This document shows, in pieces, positions 46,154 through 58,374 of a DNA stretch of 64,000 nt; position 1 is the stretch's first letter, and each line of letters begins with the position of its first letter. A program made the position numbers and the translations under genes. The notes beneath the pieces were generated by a model, which saw only the letters and a program-made list of their open reading frames with translations, ran no database searches and had not been told where the DNA came from. The DNA is from Aspidapion aeneum. Lineage: Eukaryota; Arthropoda; Insecta; Coleoptera; Brentidae. Location: NCBI GenBank assembly GCA_963576565.1, contig OY755038.1:206867013-206931012 (forward strand), given 5' to 3'.

Positions 46154-47089
46154 GGGCGGCGGATAAAAGGTCGAAAGTACAAAAGGTCGAAAAAATAAGG
46201 TCGAAAAACAAAAGGTCGAAAATACGAAAGGTCGAAAATACAAAAGGTCGAAAAACAAAAGGTTGAAAATACAAAAGGTCAAAAGTACCAAAGGTCGAAA
46301 GTACAAAAGGTCGACAGTACAAAAGGTCGAAAGTACAAAAGGTCGAAAATACAAAAGGTCGAAAGTACAAAAGGTCGAAAGTCCAAAAGATCGAAAGTAC
46401 AAAAGGTCGATTGTACAAAAGGTCGAAAGTACAAAAGGTCGAAAGTACAAATGGTCGAAAGTACAAAAGGTCGAAAATACAAAAGGTCGAAAGTACAAAA
46501 GGTCGAAAAATAAAAGATTAATACCTAATCAAGTCGAATTGCCCTGCCCAGCCGAAGTGGTCCAGGGGTCAGTCAAGGATAGTTGATAGTTAACCCGGTT
46601 AGGTTACTACCCCAACTTGACCAGGTTAGGTTTGTTTACTAAAAAAAACTGCCCTGATCTCGTCAGGTAAGTTTTTTTTTGATATACTAACCTAACCGGG
46701 TCAGGTTGGGATAGTAACCTAACCTATCCTCGGCCCTGGGTCCACCTCGATTGGACAGGTTAATTCGACTAAATACGGTAAATTGGTATTTTTAGTATTT
46801 TGTATTGTCGATTTTTTTTCGACCTTTTGTACTTTTGACCTTTTGTTTTTCGACCTTTTGTATTTTCGACCTTATGTACTTTCGACCTTCTGTACTTTCG
46901 ACCTTTTGTACTTTTGACCTTTTGAACTTTCGACCTTTTGTACTTTCGACCATTTGTACTTTCGACCTTTTGTTTCGACCTTTTGTACTTTCGATCTTTT
47001 GTACTTTCGACCTTTTGTTCTTTCGACCTTTTGTATTTTCAACCTTATTTTTTCGACCTTTTGTACTTTCGACCTTTTATCCGCCGCCC
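46154..47089. mobile_element. Foldback-like element 2: AAAAGGTCGAAAGTAC minisatellite arms, 9-bp TSD
   Basis: Terminal inverted repeats start GGGCGGCGGATAAAAGGTCG. Arms are arrays of 16-bp units (AAAAGGTCGAAAGTAC), about 340 bp left and 275 bp right. Flanks CGAAGTGGC (46145-46153) and CGAAGTAGC (47090-47098) are a 9-bp duplication with one mismatch. The centre has its own palindrome with GGTTAGG/CCTAACC blocks. The long open frames here on both strands are by-products of the array. Confidence 0.8.
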
Positions 47090-47316
47090 CGAAGTAGCAT
47101 ATCTTCATTACAAATAGTTCAGCTTTCATTAAAAAAAATTACTTTTGGTCTAACTGCAGAAACAAAGCTACACCTTTTTCGTTTTTTAGCTCTCCTGACA
47201 AATTTACTAAATGCTAGTTAGGTCCCCTCGTGAGAAAGGCGACGATGTGCATTGTTTCCTGGCGGGGACAGAATTATAGTTACCTACCTTTTTTTGAGCC
47301 TAGGTTAAAAGTTAAT

Positions 47317-47331
47317 CCGCTAGATGGCGCT
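47317..47331 (+). promoter_or_regulatory. CTCF-consensus-like site
   Basis: CCGCTAGATGGCGCT fits the known CTCF consensus (CC-R-S-Y-AG-R-K-GGC-R-S-Y) at every position. A single match of this length may be chance or repeat-derived, so this is a suggestion only. Confidence 0.2.
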
Positions 47332-48203
47332 ACACCTTGGAGTTGACTCGCATTGCACGGACGCGAGTATTTCATATGTAGGAGTTGGTTTTGGTTAAAG
47401 TTGGCTTTTCTGGGTTTGCTGTTCTCTACTGATGACGTATATATCAAAATTATTACAAAAAAAACCTTAATAATAATAATAATACATAAATAAACTAGGG
47501 AATAATCAACTGTAACAAAGTCTTTTTTCTCTCATCAAAAACAAGTAGCAACTGTTTTTTTTTAACTGCTTGGGCATTTTCGGGAAAAATGCTTTTTTGA
47601 GATTAAAATTATAATAAAATGCAAAAAAAATATTTTGATTTAAAAAAATTTTAATGCAAATTTCTTGAAAAACAATAATTATTGAGAAAAAACTCAAAAA
47701 CAAAAAAAGTAGGTTAAGCAAAAGAATATTTAAAAAAAATTGATAAGGGGTCTTATTTCGTTGAAAACTGTAAAAAACCATTACCCACTACCAAAATTTC
47801 ACCCCATTTCATCCTAATAACTCCTGTCGAGTCTGATTTATTTTTCCTGTTGGTTGCGATATATTTTCTGTCGCTTTCAATAAGTTTCATCCTGTTATTA
47901 TTTTTTTCCATTTATTACCTTTTTATAGGTAGGTATCTGCACTAATTTATAAAAGTCTTAATTTAGTACATGTTCAGATTCGTCATCTAAAACAAATTAA
48001 GGCAAACGATGACAATTAGAACTGTCTACAAATTCTAAGCTCAAAACGAATTTGTTTGTTTTAATCAAATATGTTAGATAATCAAAATGTTCAAAAATGT
48101 TGACACACAGCTGCAGTGTGGGGGACGTCATATTTGTTGTTTATTTACATTTTGCGGAGTTTTGCCTTTGTCGAGTAAAATTATGTTTTTTTTTCTGTGA
48201 AAA

Positions 48204-48276
48204 ATGGAAAAAAATTACGTAAGACATGTGCGGCTTGTGGAAAAATGTCCGGGAGAAGTAAAGTGCCATTTCATAG
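48204..48276 (+). pseudogene. THAP-like first exon with apparent one-base frameshift
   Basis: One frame reads KTCAACGKMSGRSKVPFHR immediately before a strong donor (CATAG/gtaagt), which matches the N terminus of THAP zinc-finger domains (C-x2-C, then a basic loop and FHR, normally followed by FP in the next exon). The only well-placed ATG (48204) is one base out of frame with it, separated by a run of seven A; eight A would join them. The in-frame ATG reading is MEKNYVRHVRLVEKCPGEVK. It is either a decayed THAP gene, a THAP-bearing P-like transposon exon, or an assembly error in the homopolymer. No second THAP exon was found downstream. Confidence 0.45.
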
Positions 48277-48621
48277 GTAAGTACTTGTATTTTTCTTTAG
48301 ATGCAATTAAACACTCTTCGAGGTGTCTACAATAAATCTGCACAATTAGTTTCAGAAAAACTACAATTTTCATCCATAATTTGATAAAATCAACTAGTTT
48401 TTAGAAAAATAATAATAATAGACAACCCAAAATTTTTGACAATTATCAAATAATGTAGTGACGTAACGGAGTATGTTCCAAAACCACCAAAACTGACGCA
48501 TACGCAGTAACCGAAATCCTAGCTTCCCGGAAAAGAAACCTTTTAAATTAAATGGGGATCCTGGCTTCAAGCATCGCGTGTGAGAATACATTGGTATACC
48601 CCATATTTATGCTCTAACGTA

Positions 48622-49317
48622 CAGTAGACTCGCGGTGGTGTGAACAGACGCTTGTGTGAACGTCCCAGTAGTGTGAACAGTGAAGATCAATAGTAGTATA
48701 AAGAGTAACGAGTCTCGGAACGGAAAAAAGGTTAATCAAATAGTACAATTTAGGGGAATTACCGAGAATTACTTAGTTTTAATTCGTTTTTTGTGGTAAA
48801 TACTAGTACGATTTCATATTTTGCTTTGTAAAATGGTAAAAACCAAGTTTTTAATTCTTGCTCCCAGAGATAAGTTTGGGAGGCGAATCTAAGAACGAAA
48901 TCAAGACACCTAAAAAAGTTGCAGTAAAGTATGTTTTGGAATCGCTTAAAGTGGTTACATTAGAGTCAGAAACAAATAACATAGACGTTAGAGCCTAAGA
49001 AATATCGAGACCGAGCAGTAGCCACTCATTGGTCAGCTAGATAAGTTCGCATTTTACCTAATGATGTGTAAATTTTGAACTTTCATAAAAACTCATAATT
49101 GTAGTATTTGTCGAAACTTTAAATTGTCATTTTCAGCAGAAACTTATAGATTTGCTCTAAATTATAAGAATAGTTATATTTAAAAGTTGATAGGTATGGA
49201 TTTATTATATGTTACCAATAATATTGCGGTTTTAGAATAACTCTTCCGTAGTGTGAACGGTCTCCATGGTATGAACGTGCAGATTTTTTTCGTGTTCACA
49301 CTAGCGTGAGTCTACTG
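48622..49317 (+). mobile_element. pogo/Tigger-like element, 696 bp
   Basis: TA on both sides, ends CAGTAGACTCGCGGTGGTGT and, inverted, CAGTAGACTCACGCTAGTGT, with GTGTGAAC subterminal motifs. The interior has a decayed frame (MVKTKFLILAPRDKFG at 48833) with stops, possibly transposase N-terminal debris. Confidence 0.7.
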
Positions 49318-49489
49318 TATTTGGTTTCAACGAACTGAACTTTGTTAAATTTGATATTTATAAAATTTTACTTTCAGCTTACTTACAGCAATGATTACAC
49401 AACAAACTGTAGTCATTGCTTGCGGTTAAGGGTCAATTGACATGGGTGCTATTTTGTTCTCAAGGAAATGTATATCGCAATAAAGTCAG

Positions 49490-52200
49490 TTGTAATTAAA
49501 TCAAATTCCAATTGGCTTGCAGTCTACTATTTGATACGCCAATAATACGCCCATCATCTGTAATACATGTTGATAAATATTTATAAAAAAATTTCATTTG
49601 AACAATTTCTAATCTAGATGTGTATCTCTTATACCCAATACAATAGTAACATCCATAATAAATCACTGATCTTTTAAGCCATTTCAAAAATAATAACATG
49701 AAAAACAATAATGCGGGTAGTATATAGTATTGTGGAGTAGCAATTGCTGCTCCTTTTTTGTCGACACTATCCCCCAATTTTATTCTTCCTTCGCCGTGGG
49801 ATCAACCCGTCTTCTGTTTATACAAAGAACGGGATATGAGGCCACCTCGGGTTTAAAAGATCCTCCATCTTAAACTGATGAACCTCAATGAACCTCTTTC
49901 TATGCTTCAAGTGATGTGAGGAAATGCGTCAAGGTTTCGTCCCTGGCTCAACATTGTACGCACGTTCTCGCTTTCTTCATTTTTATATTTGCCAAGTAGT
50001 GTCCTTGTAGAACGCAGTGTCCTATCTTCGTGTTTTGCCGAGTAACCAATCTCTACTATATCCGGTCACACACTTCTTGAAGTAGACTGTCCATTATGAA
50101 ATACAATAGGAGTAGCGATAGATAGCAGCTTTGCGCAGCGTTCTTTTACTCTTTTATGACCTGGATATCCTCCTCTTCTCTCTTCTGTATAGTTATCACA
50201 TATATAATAAATTACTGGTCTTTTAAGCCATTTAAAAATAAGTACAACCTCAAAAACAATACTGTTGGTAGTTCGCCGACACCATCCCTCTACCATGCTC
50301 TTCCTTCGTCGAGGCGTCAGCCCGTCTTCTGTGTATACAAAGGACAGGATATCAGGCCACATCAGATTTAAAAGGTCCTCCATCTCAAACCTTTACTCTT
50401 TAAATTTCTCTCTCCTGGCATCTTTATATGCTTTAAGTGATGTGAGGAAATGCGTCAAGGTTTCGTCCCTGGCTCAACATCGTATACACGTTGTGGCTTT
50501 CCTAACTCTCATCTTTGCCAAGTGTCCTGTTAGAACGTAGTGTTTTGCCCGGTTACACACTTTTTGAAGTAGACTGTTCATTATGAGGCACAAGAGGAGT
50601 AACGATATTACTTTTAGTCTGACCTGGATGTCCTCGATACTTGCTTCCACTTCTCTCTTTTGTATAGGTATCACATCCATGATTAATCACTGGTCTTTTT
50701 TTAAAAATAAGTACTACATACAATAATTACTGCTGGTAGTAGTAATATGGAAACGGCTGACTAAGCAAGTAGCGCATTTTTTGCTGACACCATCCCCTCT
50801 ACTGTGTTTTTCCCTCGCCGAGGCGGCAGCCCGTCTTTTGTATATACAAAGGACAGGATATCAGGCTCCTTAGGTTCAAAAGGTCCTCCATCTCAAATTA
50901 TTCCCCTTTTAATTCCTCTCTTCTTGCCTATTTGTATGCTTTATGTTATGTGGCTTTCCTTGTGTCCTTTTGGGTAGTCAATCTCTACTAAATTCGGTCA
51001 CATACTCCTAGAACTAGACTTTATTATGAGGCACCCGAAGATTAGTCTCCTTTTACTCTTCGCCAGACCTATATATCCTTTCCTCCTCTTCTCGCTCCGT
51101 GAACCCATCGTAGTCTATCTTGTGGGCATTGGACTGATACCCTTCTTCTGCACTGCTCGACTGGTTAGGCTTCTTTTTGCCTTTTCAAAAGCTCCCTCCA
51201 AATCAAGGGAAATTGCCAGTGTCTATTCCTTGTTGTTAAGAGCTTCCTCTGCCTTTTGCACGGTTGCGGGAAGGGCTGTGTGTGTAGATTCAAGCTTTCC
51301 CGTATGCATTTAGTAATAAGGTAGATCTTCTGTGCTTTGAGGTAAGTATCTCTTAGCAATTTTCACCAATGCCTTCATCAACAATGATTTAAAATTTATG
51401 GTCCGAGAAACGATTTAGCGGTAGTGTAATTTTTCTTCCCTGTATGTATGAATACTACCATTTATCTTGCTTTTACTCAGATCTGTGAATCGTAGCAGCC
51501 AATTGCTGCCAATTAGCATCTCAAGTCAAGGCTCTTTTGTAATAAAGCTAAAAAGATTTCTTCCAGTCCCGCTGCCTGAAACAAAAGAAAGCTTTGGACT
51601 GCCCAGTATACTACTTTGTTGGTCAGGATTTTAGCCGCTAAGTTACAATCTACGGCGACTTTTGTATAATTTTGATTCTGTGCACCCTCTGTGGGGTCTC
51701 TCTCGCGTAGAAAATATGTCTTTAGAAAGGATTCTTCTGCGGATTTTGTCCACGTTTCTTCCAGTGTCTTAAATACTCCTTTTTTTTTACCTACTTATTT
51801 TATTAGTCTGGCGGCGTCCTAGAAACGTTTTAGGTCTTGGCAGAATTTTGTCGGCTGGTGTGCATCGCAGGATTCTTCAGTGTTTTCTCTCATTATTCTC
51901 CTAAAGGTGTTCCTGGTATTGCATGCAAGATCTAAGCTGCTTTAGCTTGCTGCTTTACCATGGTAGCCGTTTCTAGGTAGCCTTTTTAAGAGTCTAAACC
52001 CTTTCGTAGTTTTCAACTACGCTGCGCTGCACCAGCGTTAGGGCTTCCTGCAATTCTCCTTTTGTAGACAAACCGAACCTTTCAGTTATAGGTGGCCAAG
52101 TTTGTACTTCTTTGGTTTCTTCTTTGTTGTGGTGGATTAGATCGCCCATGCCTCGCGTGGATGGATATGAGAAAATGTCAAACAAAACTAAACGAGAACA
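49490..52200 (-). pseudogene. Degenerate LINE (R1-like?), minus strand
   Basis: At 52185-51990 the minus strand reads VQTWPPITERFGLSTKGELQ and ALTLVQRSVVENYERV, then LPWWSSKLKQLRS-like sequence after frameshifts, as in the linker between endonuclease and reverse transcriptase. At the left, ARDETLTHFLTSLKAYKDA resembles the C-terminal zinc-finger region. Most of the reverse transcriptase is missing or unreadable. The left 1.5 kb is a threefold tandem repeat. Confidence 0.5.
49630..51150. repeat. Three tandem units of about 510 bp (LINE 3' region)
   Basis: The marker CCCGTCTTCTGTTTATACAA recurs near 49807, 50322 and 50830, followed each time by AGGATATNAGGC and GTCCTCCATC. Spacing is about 515 and 508 bases. 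Units have diverged. Confidence 0.7.
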
Positions 52201-52845
52201 GTTAAAAATTTTACAGTTTGATCCGTCAAAAGATTCTTTTTAAGCTTCAACCAACCAATCCTTATTTACAATAAAGTTAGTCAATCATCCAATCAATCAA
52301 TCTTAAAAATTATTTTCTATAGAAGAACTGAAGAACGAAGATTACAATTCGTTCCACATCAGTAATAAACCGCTTTGCCTATGAAGAATACATAATAATG
52401 ACCTAAACTTTCATTTAAAGAGAGATATGTAACAGCCATCATCAATAAATAATTACAAATTTAAATTACATGGACGTAGGCTAGATAGTAAAAGTAAGTG
52501 TAAGAACCTTCGATGTTAGGTATTTATTACATTTTTCGTGGGTGTTTTAAAGTGGCAAATTAAATTTTGTAGAGCCTCGCCTGTGTGTGCTTAGTGAAAG
52601 AGATTCGGTGATGTAACTGGCAGTTACTATGTATATGTCGCCGATTTTTTCTTCTAAATAGGTCGAGTTCGTAAAGTCATCGATGAGCTCATCGGTGACA
52701 ACAACCAAGTTATTAAATTAGTGCAATTCGGTGAAATCCATCGGGTTGGTAAATTGTCTGATGAATTCCAAGTCGATGGCATCAATGCTCACCTGACTCT
52801 GAAGGTCGGTGAGCAATCTTTGATGAATTGGTGATTTTTTTTTGT

Positions 52846-53065
52846 TAAATGACGCCCCCCCGCCCCGAAGGTACTGGCGCCCCATGGGTGCCCTAAGCTT
52901 TATTACGTAACAGTGTCGGCAAAAGCAAATCGAGGGGTGGCAATTCTTCTAATAAAAAAGTGAGTACACTAAAGACATAATGACCTTTTTTTTTGGACGA
53001 AATTTTTTTTATCGGCGCCTTTTTCTGCTTCTGACCCCCTGCCCCTTCAGGCACGCTACGCCGCT
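52846..53065. mobile_element. hAT-type MITE fragment
   Basis: Right end GGCACGCTACGCCGCT matches the 30.3-kb MITE; poly-C and GCGCC blocks inside. The left boundary is not defined and no target duplication was found. Confidence 0.45.
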
Positions 53066-53646
53066 CTACTCTACGAAAATCGTTGTTTGATTTTTTCAGA
53101 AGGCGTATTATCAATATAATTTCAAATTGTGCTAAGATGTGATAAGATACTAATTAAACGAATTGGCTATTATAGAAGAGGAATATTTGGACCATACTTT
53201 TTTTGTAAAACTAATTCACGGAAAAAACGAATTATATTCTTTACAGTATATATCGTTCGGAATAATTGTATTCATTGTATAATATTATGTGGATAGGAAT
53301 ATATTTAAAGTTCTAAACTTGATTGATTGTTTTGTGTGGATCTTGGAAAATTATTAATCTATTTTCACCATATAGGGGGGACACATGCCCCTCCACGCCC
53401 CTTGCTGCATACGCCCACGACTCAATTTAACTCTGGTTTACCAAAATTGGTACGACGTGAATAACATAGCAGAAAAGTGTTTTTTTCCAGTAGGTTAAAC
53501 ATTTGGATTTTATGAACTGTAAAATTTAAAAATGCACCAAAGCTATTTAATACCCGACTGCAGTAACCATTACAAAAGATTGCTGGCTATACACGAAATC
53601 AACTGTTTGATTTTCGAAAAGTAATTGATTTCTGGTTTAAGTTTGT

Positions 53647-53850
53647 TCTATCTATCTATTAGCCCTCTTCGATCCATATTTGGACATAGGCCTCCCTTAA
53701 TATCTTCTACTCATATCTATCTGTCGCCGTGTTAATCCATCTAGTTTCCACATGTTTCTTCAAATCATCCACCCATCTCATTTGGGGGCTTCTCCTACTT
53801 CTTTTATTCCGCCAAGGTCTCCAGTTTACAAAACTACTTTTGTCTGATTT
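53647..53850 (-). mobile_element. RTE-type LINE 3' fragment
   Basis: Minus strand reads PQMRWVDDLKKHVETRWINT, REAYVQIWIEEG and stop, then a (TAGA)n tail. Same family as the 75-bp tail at 9759. Confidence 0.7.
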
Positions 53851-53965
53851 TGCCACCTCTTCCCTGACATCCCTAACTTTTGTTTTATTTTTTATTCATT
53901 TATTCCTTTTTCTTTTTCTGTTAGTTTAACATGTAAAATTTGTCTTTCCATTGATCTTTGGGCTT

Positions 53966-55145
53966 TTCAATCAATCAATCAATCAAAATAAGCTTTATTG
54001 TCCAAATTAAGAAAAAAATCATTGACAAAGCAAAAACAAAGTATCACTTATATGTCTATATACCTGATAATATACAACTATAATATTTTGACTCGATGTA
54101 GTGATAAAATTCTGTAAAAATAATGAATTTGAGTCATAACGACATAAGTTTAAAAATGAATACATACATATATAAAATAAAAAATCTAGGAGATTCTACT
54201 AACTAGGTACTTGTAACTATTAATTATCAATCACATGTTAACATAAATAGATACCTAAACAAATCAATAAAGACAAAACAGAGTAAAAATAAAAAACAAG
54301 TAATAAATTGAAATTTAGAAATAAAATTAAGGTATCACAGCCGACGATATTTTCAAATTTATGTCTACAGTTTAAAAGTAGTAAAATTGTTAAAAAAATA
54401 TTTAAAAAAAAACAAACATTTCATTTACAAAAATTTAAGAAATAAATGTACAAGTACAACTAGAACAAAATAAAACAACTTAAGCATAAAATGTAGGTAA
54501 AAAAAATAAAATAAAAAACAAATATAGGTAAATCAAACAACAAGGAACAAACATGATTCTTTACAGGGCACAATGATACACAAAATACGAAAAGCCAAGT
54601 TAACTTTACGAATATTAAAACAAACAAAAAAAGACAATATATATTATATATAAAACTTATAAAGTAAAATAAAAAAACCTATCTAGGCGTAAAATTCTTG
54701 CAGGCTATAGAATGCCTTGTTCAATAAAAATTGTTTTAGTTCCATACGAAAATTTGGATAATTAGTGATATTTTTAATTTGAGCTGGTAACTTGTTAAAA
54801 ATTTTGACACTATCATAAACTACAGAATTCTTTGTGAGTGCAAGTCTAGGTATAGGCAAAGGTAGGTTGATCTCTCGTAAATCATAATGTGACTCAGTTT
54901 CAAATCCCTGAAATTTCTTGTGCATTAGACAAGATCGGGTTTTCCAATAAGAAAATGCTCGGGACTCGGGAGAATTTCATGCTTGATAAAAAGTGGTTTG
55001 CAGCTTTCTCTACATCCTACCTGGCACATATATCTTACTGCCCTCTTTTGCAAAATAAAAACCGATTGAATTAAGTTTTGTGTTGAATAGCCCCAGAAAG
55101 CGTTGCCATACAGTAGGTGAGACTCAACAAGCGTTTTACAGTTAC
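53966..55145 (-). pseudogene. LINE 3' part: reverse transcriptase end, C terminus and long 3' UTR
   Basis: Minus strand reads KTLVESHLLYGNAFWGYSTQ and SVFILQKRAVRYMCQ, then HKKFQGFETESHYDLREINL and YDSVKIFNKLPAQIKNI, then a 3' UTR of about 700 bases ending in (TTGA)n. Typical C-terminal order of a CR1/Jockey-group LINE, 5' truncated. The UTR (53990-54680) is AT-rich and otherwise featureless. Confidence 0.72.
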
Positions 55146-55990
55146 CTTTTCCATTTTTAGTTTTTTAAGCATCCAGGTTTGAGATATATAGGTGAGTACA
55201 GAAAGGATACACTTTCGTTTTGAGATAGTGAGGATATTTTTTATTTTTTAATACGTAGTCTAATTTACCGAACTGATTTTGTTACACATATTATGTAATC
55301 TCCTAATGCCACAAAGAAATTGTCTATGAAGAAATTAGTAAATAAGTACATACGCATAAGCGGACTTAAAATCAAAAACTTTAAAATAAAACAAATTTTT
55401 TTTCTGCAAGAATTTTGATAATTATGGAGATATAACTTCTCCTAATGCCCAAAACAAAATTGTTTATGTAGGAAGTAATAAGTTAGTTTGTAAGACTAAA
55501 AGAAAACAAAATCATAGCAACAATAGCTTCTAATAAGAAGGCAAATAATAATTAATCCGATTTTAATCTTTTCAATAAAACACAAAAGATCGTCGTGATC
55601 TAAAGGAAAGCAGCATGAGCATGGCATCAGTGATTCTACCTCTACAAAGCTTTATAGCGTGACCGAAAGATTTAGTTGAATTATTATTATTATAAGGTTT
55701 GATCACAATCAATTAGAGAGTGATTAGTGATGTTAATCTTCGAATTACAAAGAAATCTTCGTCGCGGAGAAATGTGGTGATATTCACACTCATGTTGGTA
55801 TGTCTTCGAAAGTGTATGATATCATAAAAAGGTTAAAACGAGATTTTAGACTCTGTATAGAAAATTAATTTTCACTTCCATCATTCATGGGGATTTTACC
55901 AGAGAGTCAAAACAAAATCCGAAGAAAACCACCCTGAGTGTGACTATAACTAGTATCAAGTAATTGCACTCTAGTCATGATTTGCTTAAG
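55146..55990. other. No supported gene
   Basis: AT-rich, with no recognised motif. May contain further decayed LINE sequence from the neighbour on its left. Confidence 0.35.
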
Positions 55991-55993
55991 GTA

Positions 55994-57471
55994 CAGCGTG
56001 TCCCATTTTCGATGGGATTAAATGGGAAACACGGTTATTATTAAAGATATCGACTTTCTGATTGCAATTTACCGTGCTCTTTTTTGGAGCCCTTAAAAAT
56101 GGTGTAATCAGATTTTTGCTATACCCCGTGGTTTCGCTAATACAGGGAGTTTTTGAAAAAATTGCATTTTAATTAATTCCTTGTATCTCGCATATTTTGC
56201 AAGATATTTTTATTCTGTAAAAACTTTTCTATGGCAACTTTTTTAGAGCAAAATAATGACGTTGTGAATTTTTAGAAATATTTTTTAGTTTTTGAGATAT
56301 GGTATTTATCATAAAAAAATTAAATACGGAGCTGGATTTTTTTTATTACTACTTTGATTAGTTCCATGCTATTATTACCTTAAAATGATAAAACTTTAAT
56401 ATTTTTTTGATTTAATATTTTATTGGAAATTTCCAACGTAATTATAAATTAAAAATTACAAGACACACTAGTTGAACGATTTTTAGTTTATCTGTTTTGA
56501 AATGATAATTAAAAGATTTATAAATAAAGTAAAAAACGTTAAAAAGTTACAAAAATAATATCATACTAATTATTTGATAACCGAACAGCAGGTCGTGAAA
56601 TTTACAAAACAAAAGCGTGGAATTGACATTGTCATTTTACTTGTTATTTTTGTGAATGGCTTACAATTATTTTAAACTGGCTAGAAATCGACCATATCCA
56701 GATTTTGAAAAATGTGATATGTTTGACTGTTGACTGCTTCATTTAAGCAACAAAATCCCAATATTTAAATGGCAGAAATATTTTTATGCAAAATGCGTTA
56801 ATAAAAATTACTCAAAAATGTCAACAATGTCTTACACATAATGGTAATCAGAAAAATTAGTTATTTTTTATAATTTGTCTTTTTTTAAGTAGACTTTGTT
56901 TCAAATAAATCTGTAAATTAACGTAAAACCATTTTAATATGCTAAGTATCAGAACAGTTAAACTAAAAATTGTTTAACAAGCAATTTTTAGTTTATATTT
57001 ATGTTGGAAATATCCAGGTTCGGACAATTTTTTTTTTAAATATTATTTCTTTTTAACTTAAAAGAAAAATTTTTTAAATTTTTATTATTTTATGATAATA
57101 CTAGCATGAAACCAATCAAAATACTAATAAAAAAAATCCAGGTCCGTATTTTATGATAAATACCATATCTCAAAAACTAAACAATATTTTAAAAAATTGA
57201 CAACGTCATTATCTTCTTCTAAAAAAGTTGCCTTAAAAATGTTTTTACAGAATAAAAGTATCTCGCAAAATAAGCGAGATACAAGGGATTATTAAAAATA
57301 CAATTTTTTCAAAAACTCCCTGTATTAGCGAAACTACGGAGTATAGCAAAAATCTGATTACGCCATTCTTAAGGGCTCAAAAAAAGAGCACGGTAAGGTG
57401 CAATCAGAAAATCAATATCTTTAATAATAACCGAGTTTCCCATTTAATCCCATCGAAAATGGGACACGCTG
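55994..57471. mobile_element. Foldback element with about 500-bp TIRs and TA target
   Basis: Ends CAGCGTGTCCCATTTTCGAT and complement, flanked by TA (55992-55993, 57472-57473). Arms match for about 500 bp (for example AACTCCCTGTATTAGCGAAA). The centre of about 480 bp has no ORF. TA target and CAGNGTGTCCC ends suggest the Tc1/mariner group. Confidence 0.75.
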
Positions 57472-57584
57472 TACACCCTTTATTACTAAAATACCTATTT
57501 CACTGGATATGTCCCTAGTAAATCTGTAGTTCTTTTAAAGATAAAATGTCTTCCTTGATTTAAGGCCTCGCATTGACATAACAC

Positions 57585-57830
57585 TTGTCAAACTGGCTCC
57601 GAGTCCATACTAAAAAGTCTACAGTTGAAGTCTTTGTGACAGACCCATCCTTTTAAATGAACTTTGACGGCACTATGACTACTTATGATTACAATTATTC
57701 TACGAAATGCTCTCATGTAGTTTAAAACTATCCTTCGAGCGTTCGGCAACAGGTCCTTCCTGTATCTTAACCCCTCTCTTTGCAACCAGTGCGTTTTTAG
57801 CTTTTCCCTTACGCAAAACATCACTTAGGT
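57585..57830 (-). pseudogene. LINE C-terminal fragment
   Basis: Reads SSHSAVKVHLKGWVCHKDFN then CRLFSMDSEPV, resembling the TGHCALNxH...C-x2-C region that follows the RNase H domain in many LINEs. First Cys-His positions are altered. Confidence 0.5.
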
Positions 57831-58374
57831 TTTTATACTAATTCAAAATTGTCTCTGGTCCAATGAATTCTCCTGATAAGAGTGGTCTTACACCCAAAAT
57901 GGTTTTAAGACAAGGCATAATCCTAGTCTTTTAGTTCGGTGAGGCATTTCCAGACTAGCTTTGAGGCCACCTCTAACGCTCGTGAGTGCCTTAAGGGGCG
58001 CAAGCATCACGATATTTCATGTACAAGCTATTCTATTACAATCTCCTTCCCATGGCAACTCGGTGCCCGTGTCTGCTTAAAATGCTGATTATACCTGCTC
58101 ATAGAAAGGTGCAAGTTCTTCTTTGGTCACTCTTTAAATATCTCTGTTACACTGCATTTGATTGAATAATTGCTTTATTAATTCCTATAGTAAGGTTAGT
58201 TTTTGTGACATTGCGGCTGTTTAGATTATTATATCTCTTGCTGGATGTTTTTCTCATTTAGGAGGCTTAGAGACCTCGCGAGGTTTAATAGCCCCTTAAC
58301 AAGATTTTACTGACGGTCTACCTCCTCGGAGGGTTCTTCCTCCAGAAGGTTTTTGGCTCTGCAGAAGGTTAGTG

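Noticed and set aside
46088..46586. Long lysine/arginine-rich and phenylalanine-rich open frames on both strands
   Set aside because: They are produced by the 16-bp minisatellite, which is open in several frames; no start context, splice signals or domains.
46600..46730. TTAGG-type telomeric repeat
   Set aside because: GGTTAGG and CCTAACC occur in an imperfect palindrome inside the foldback centre, not as a tandem array.
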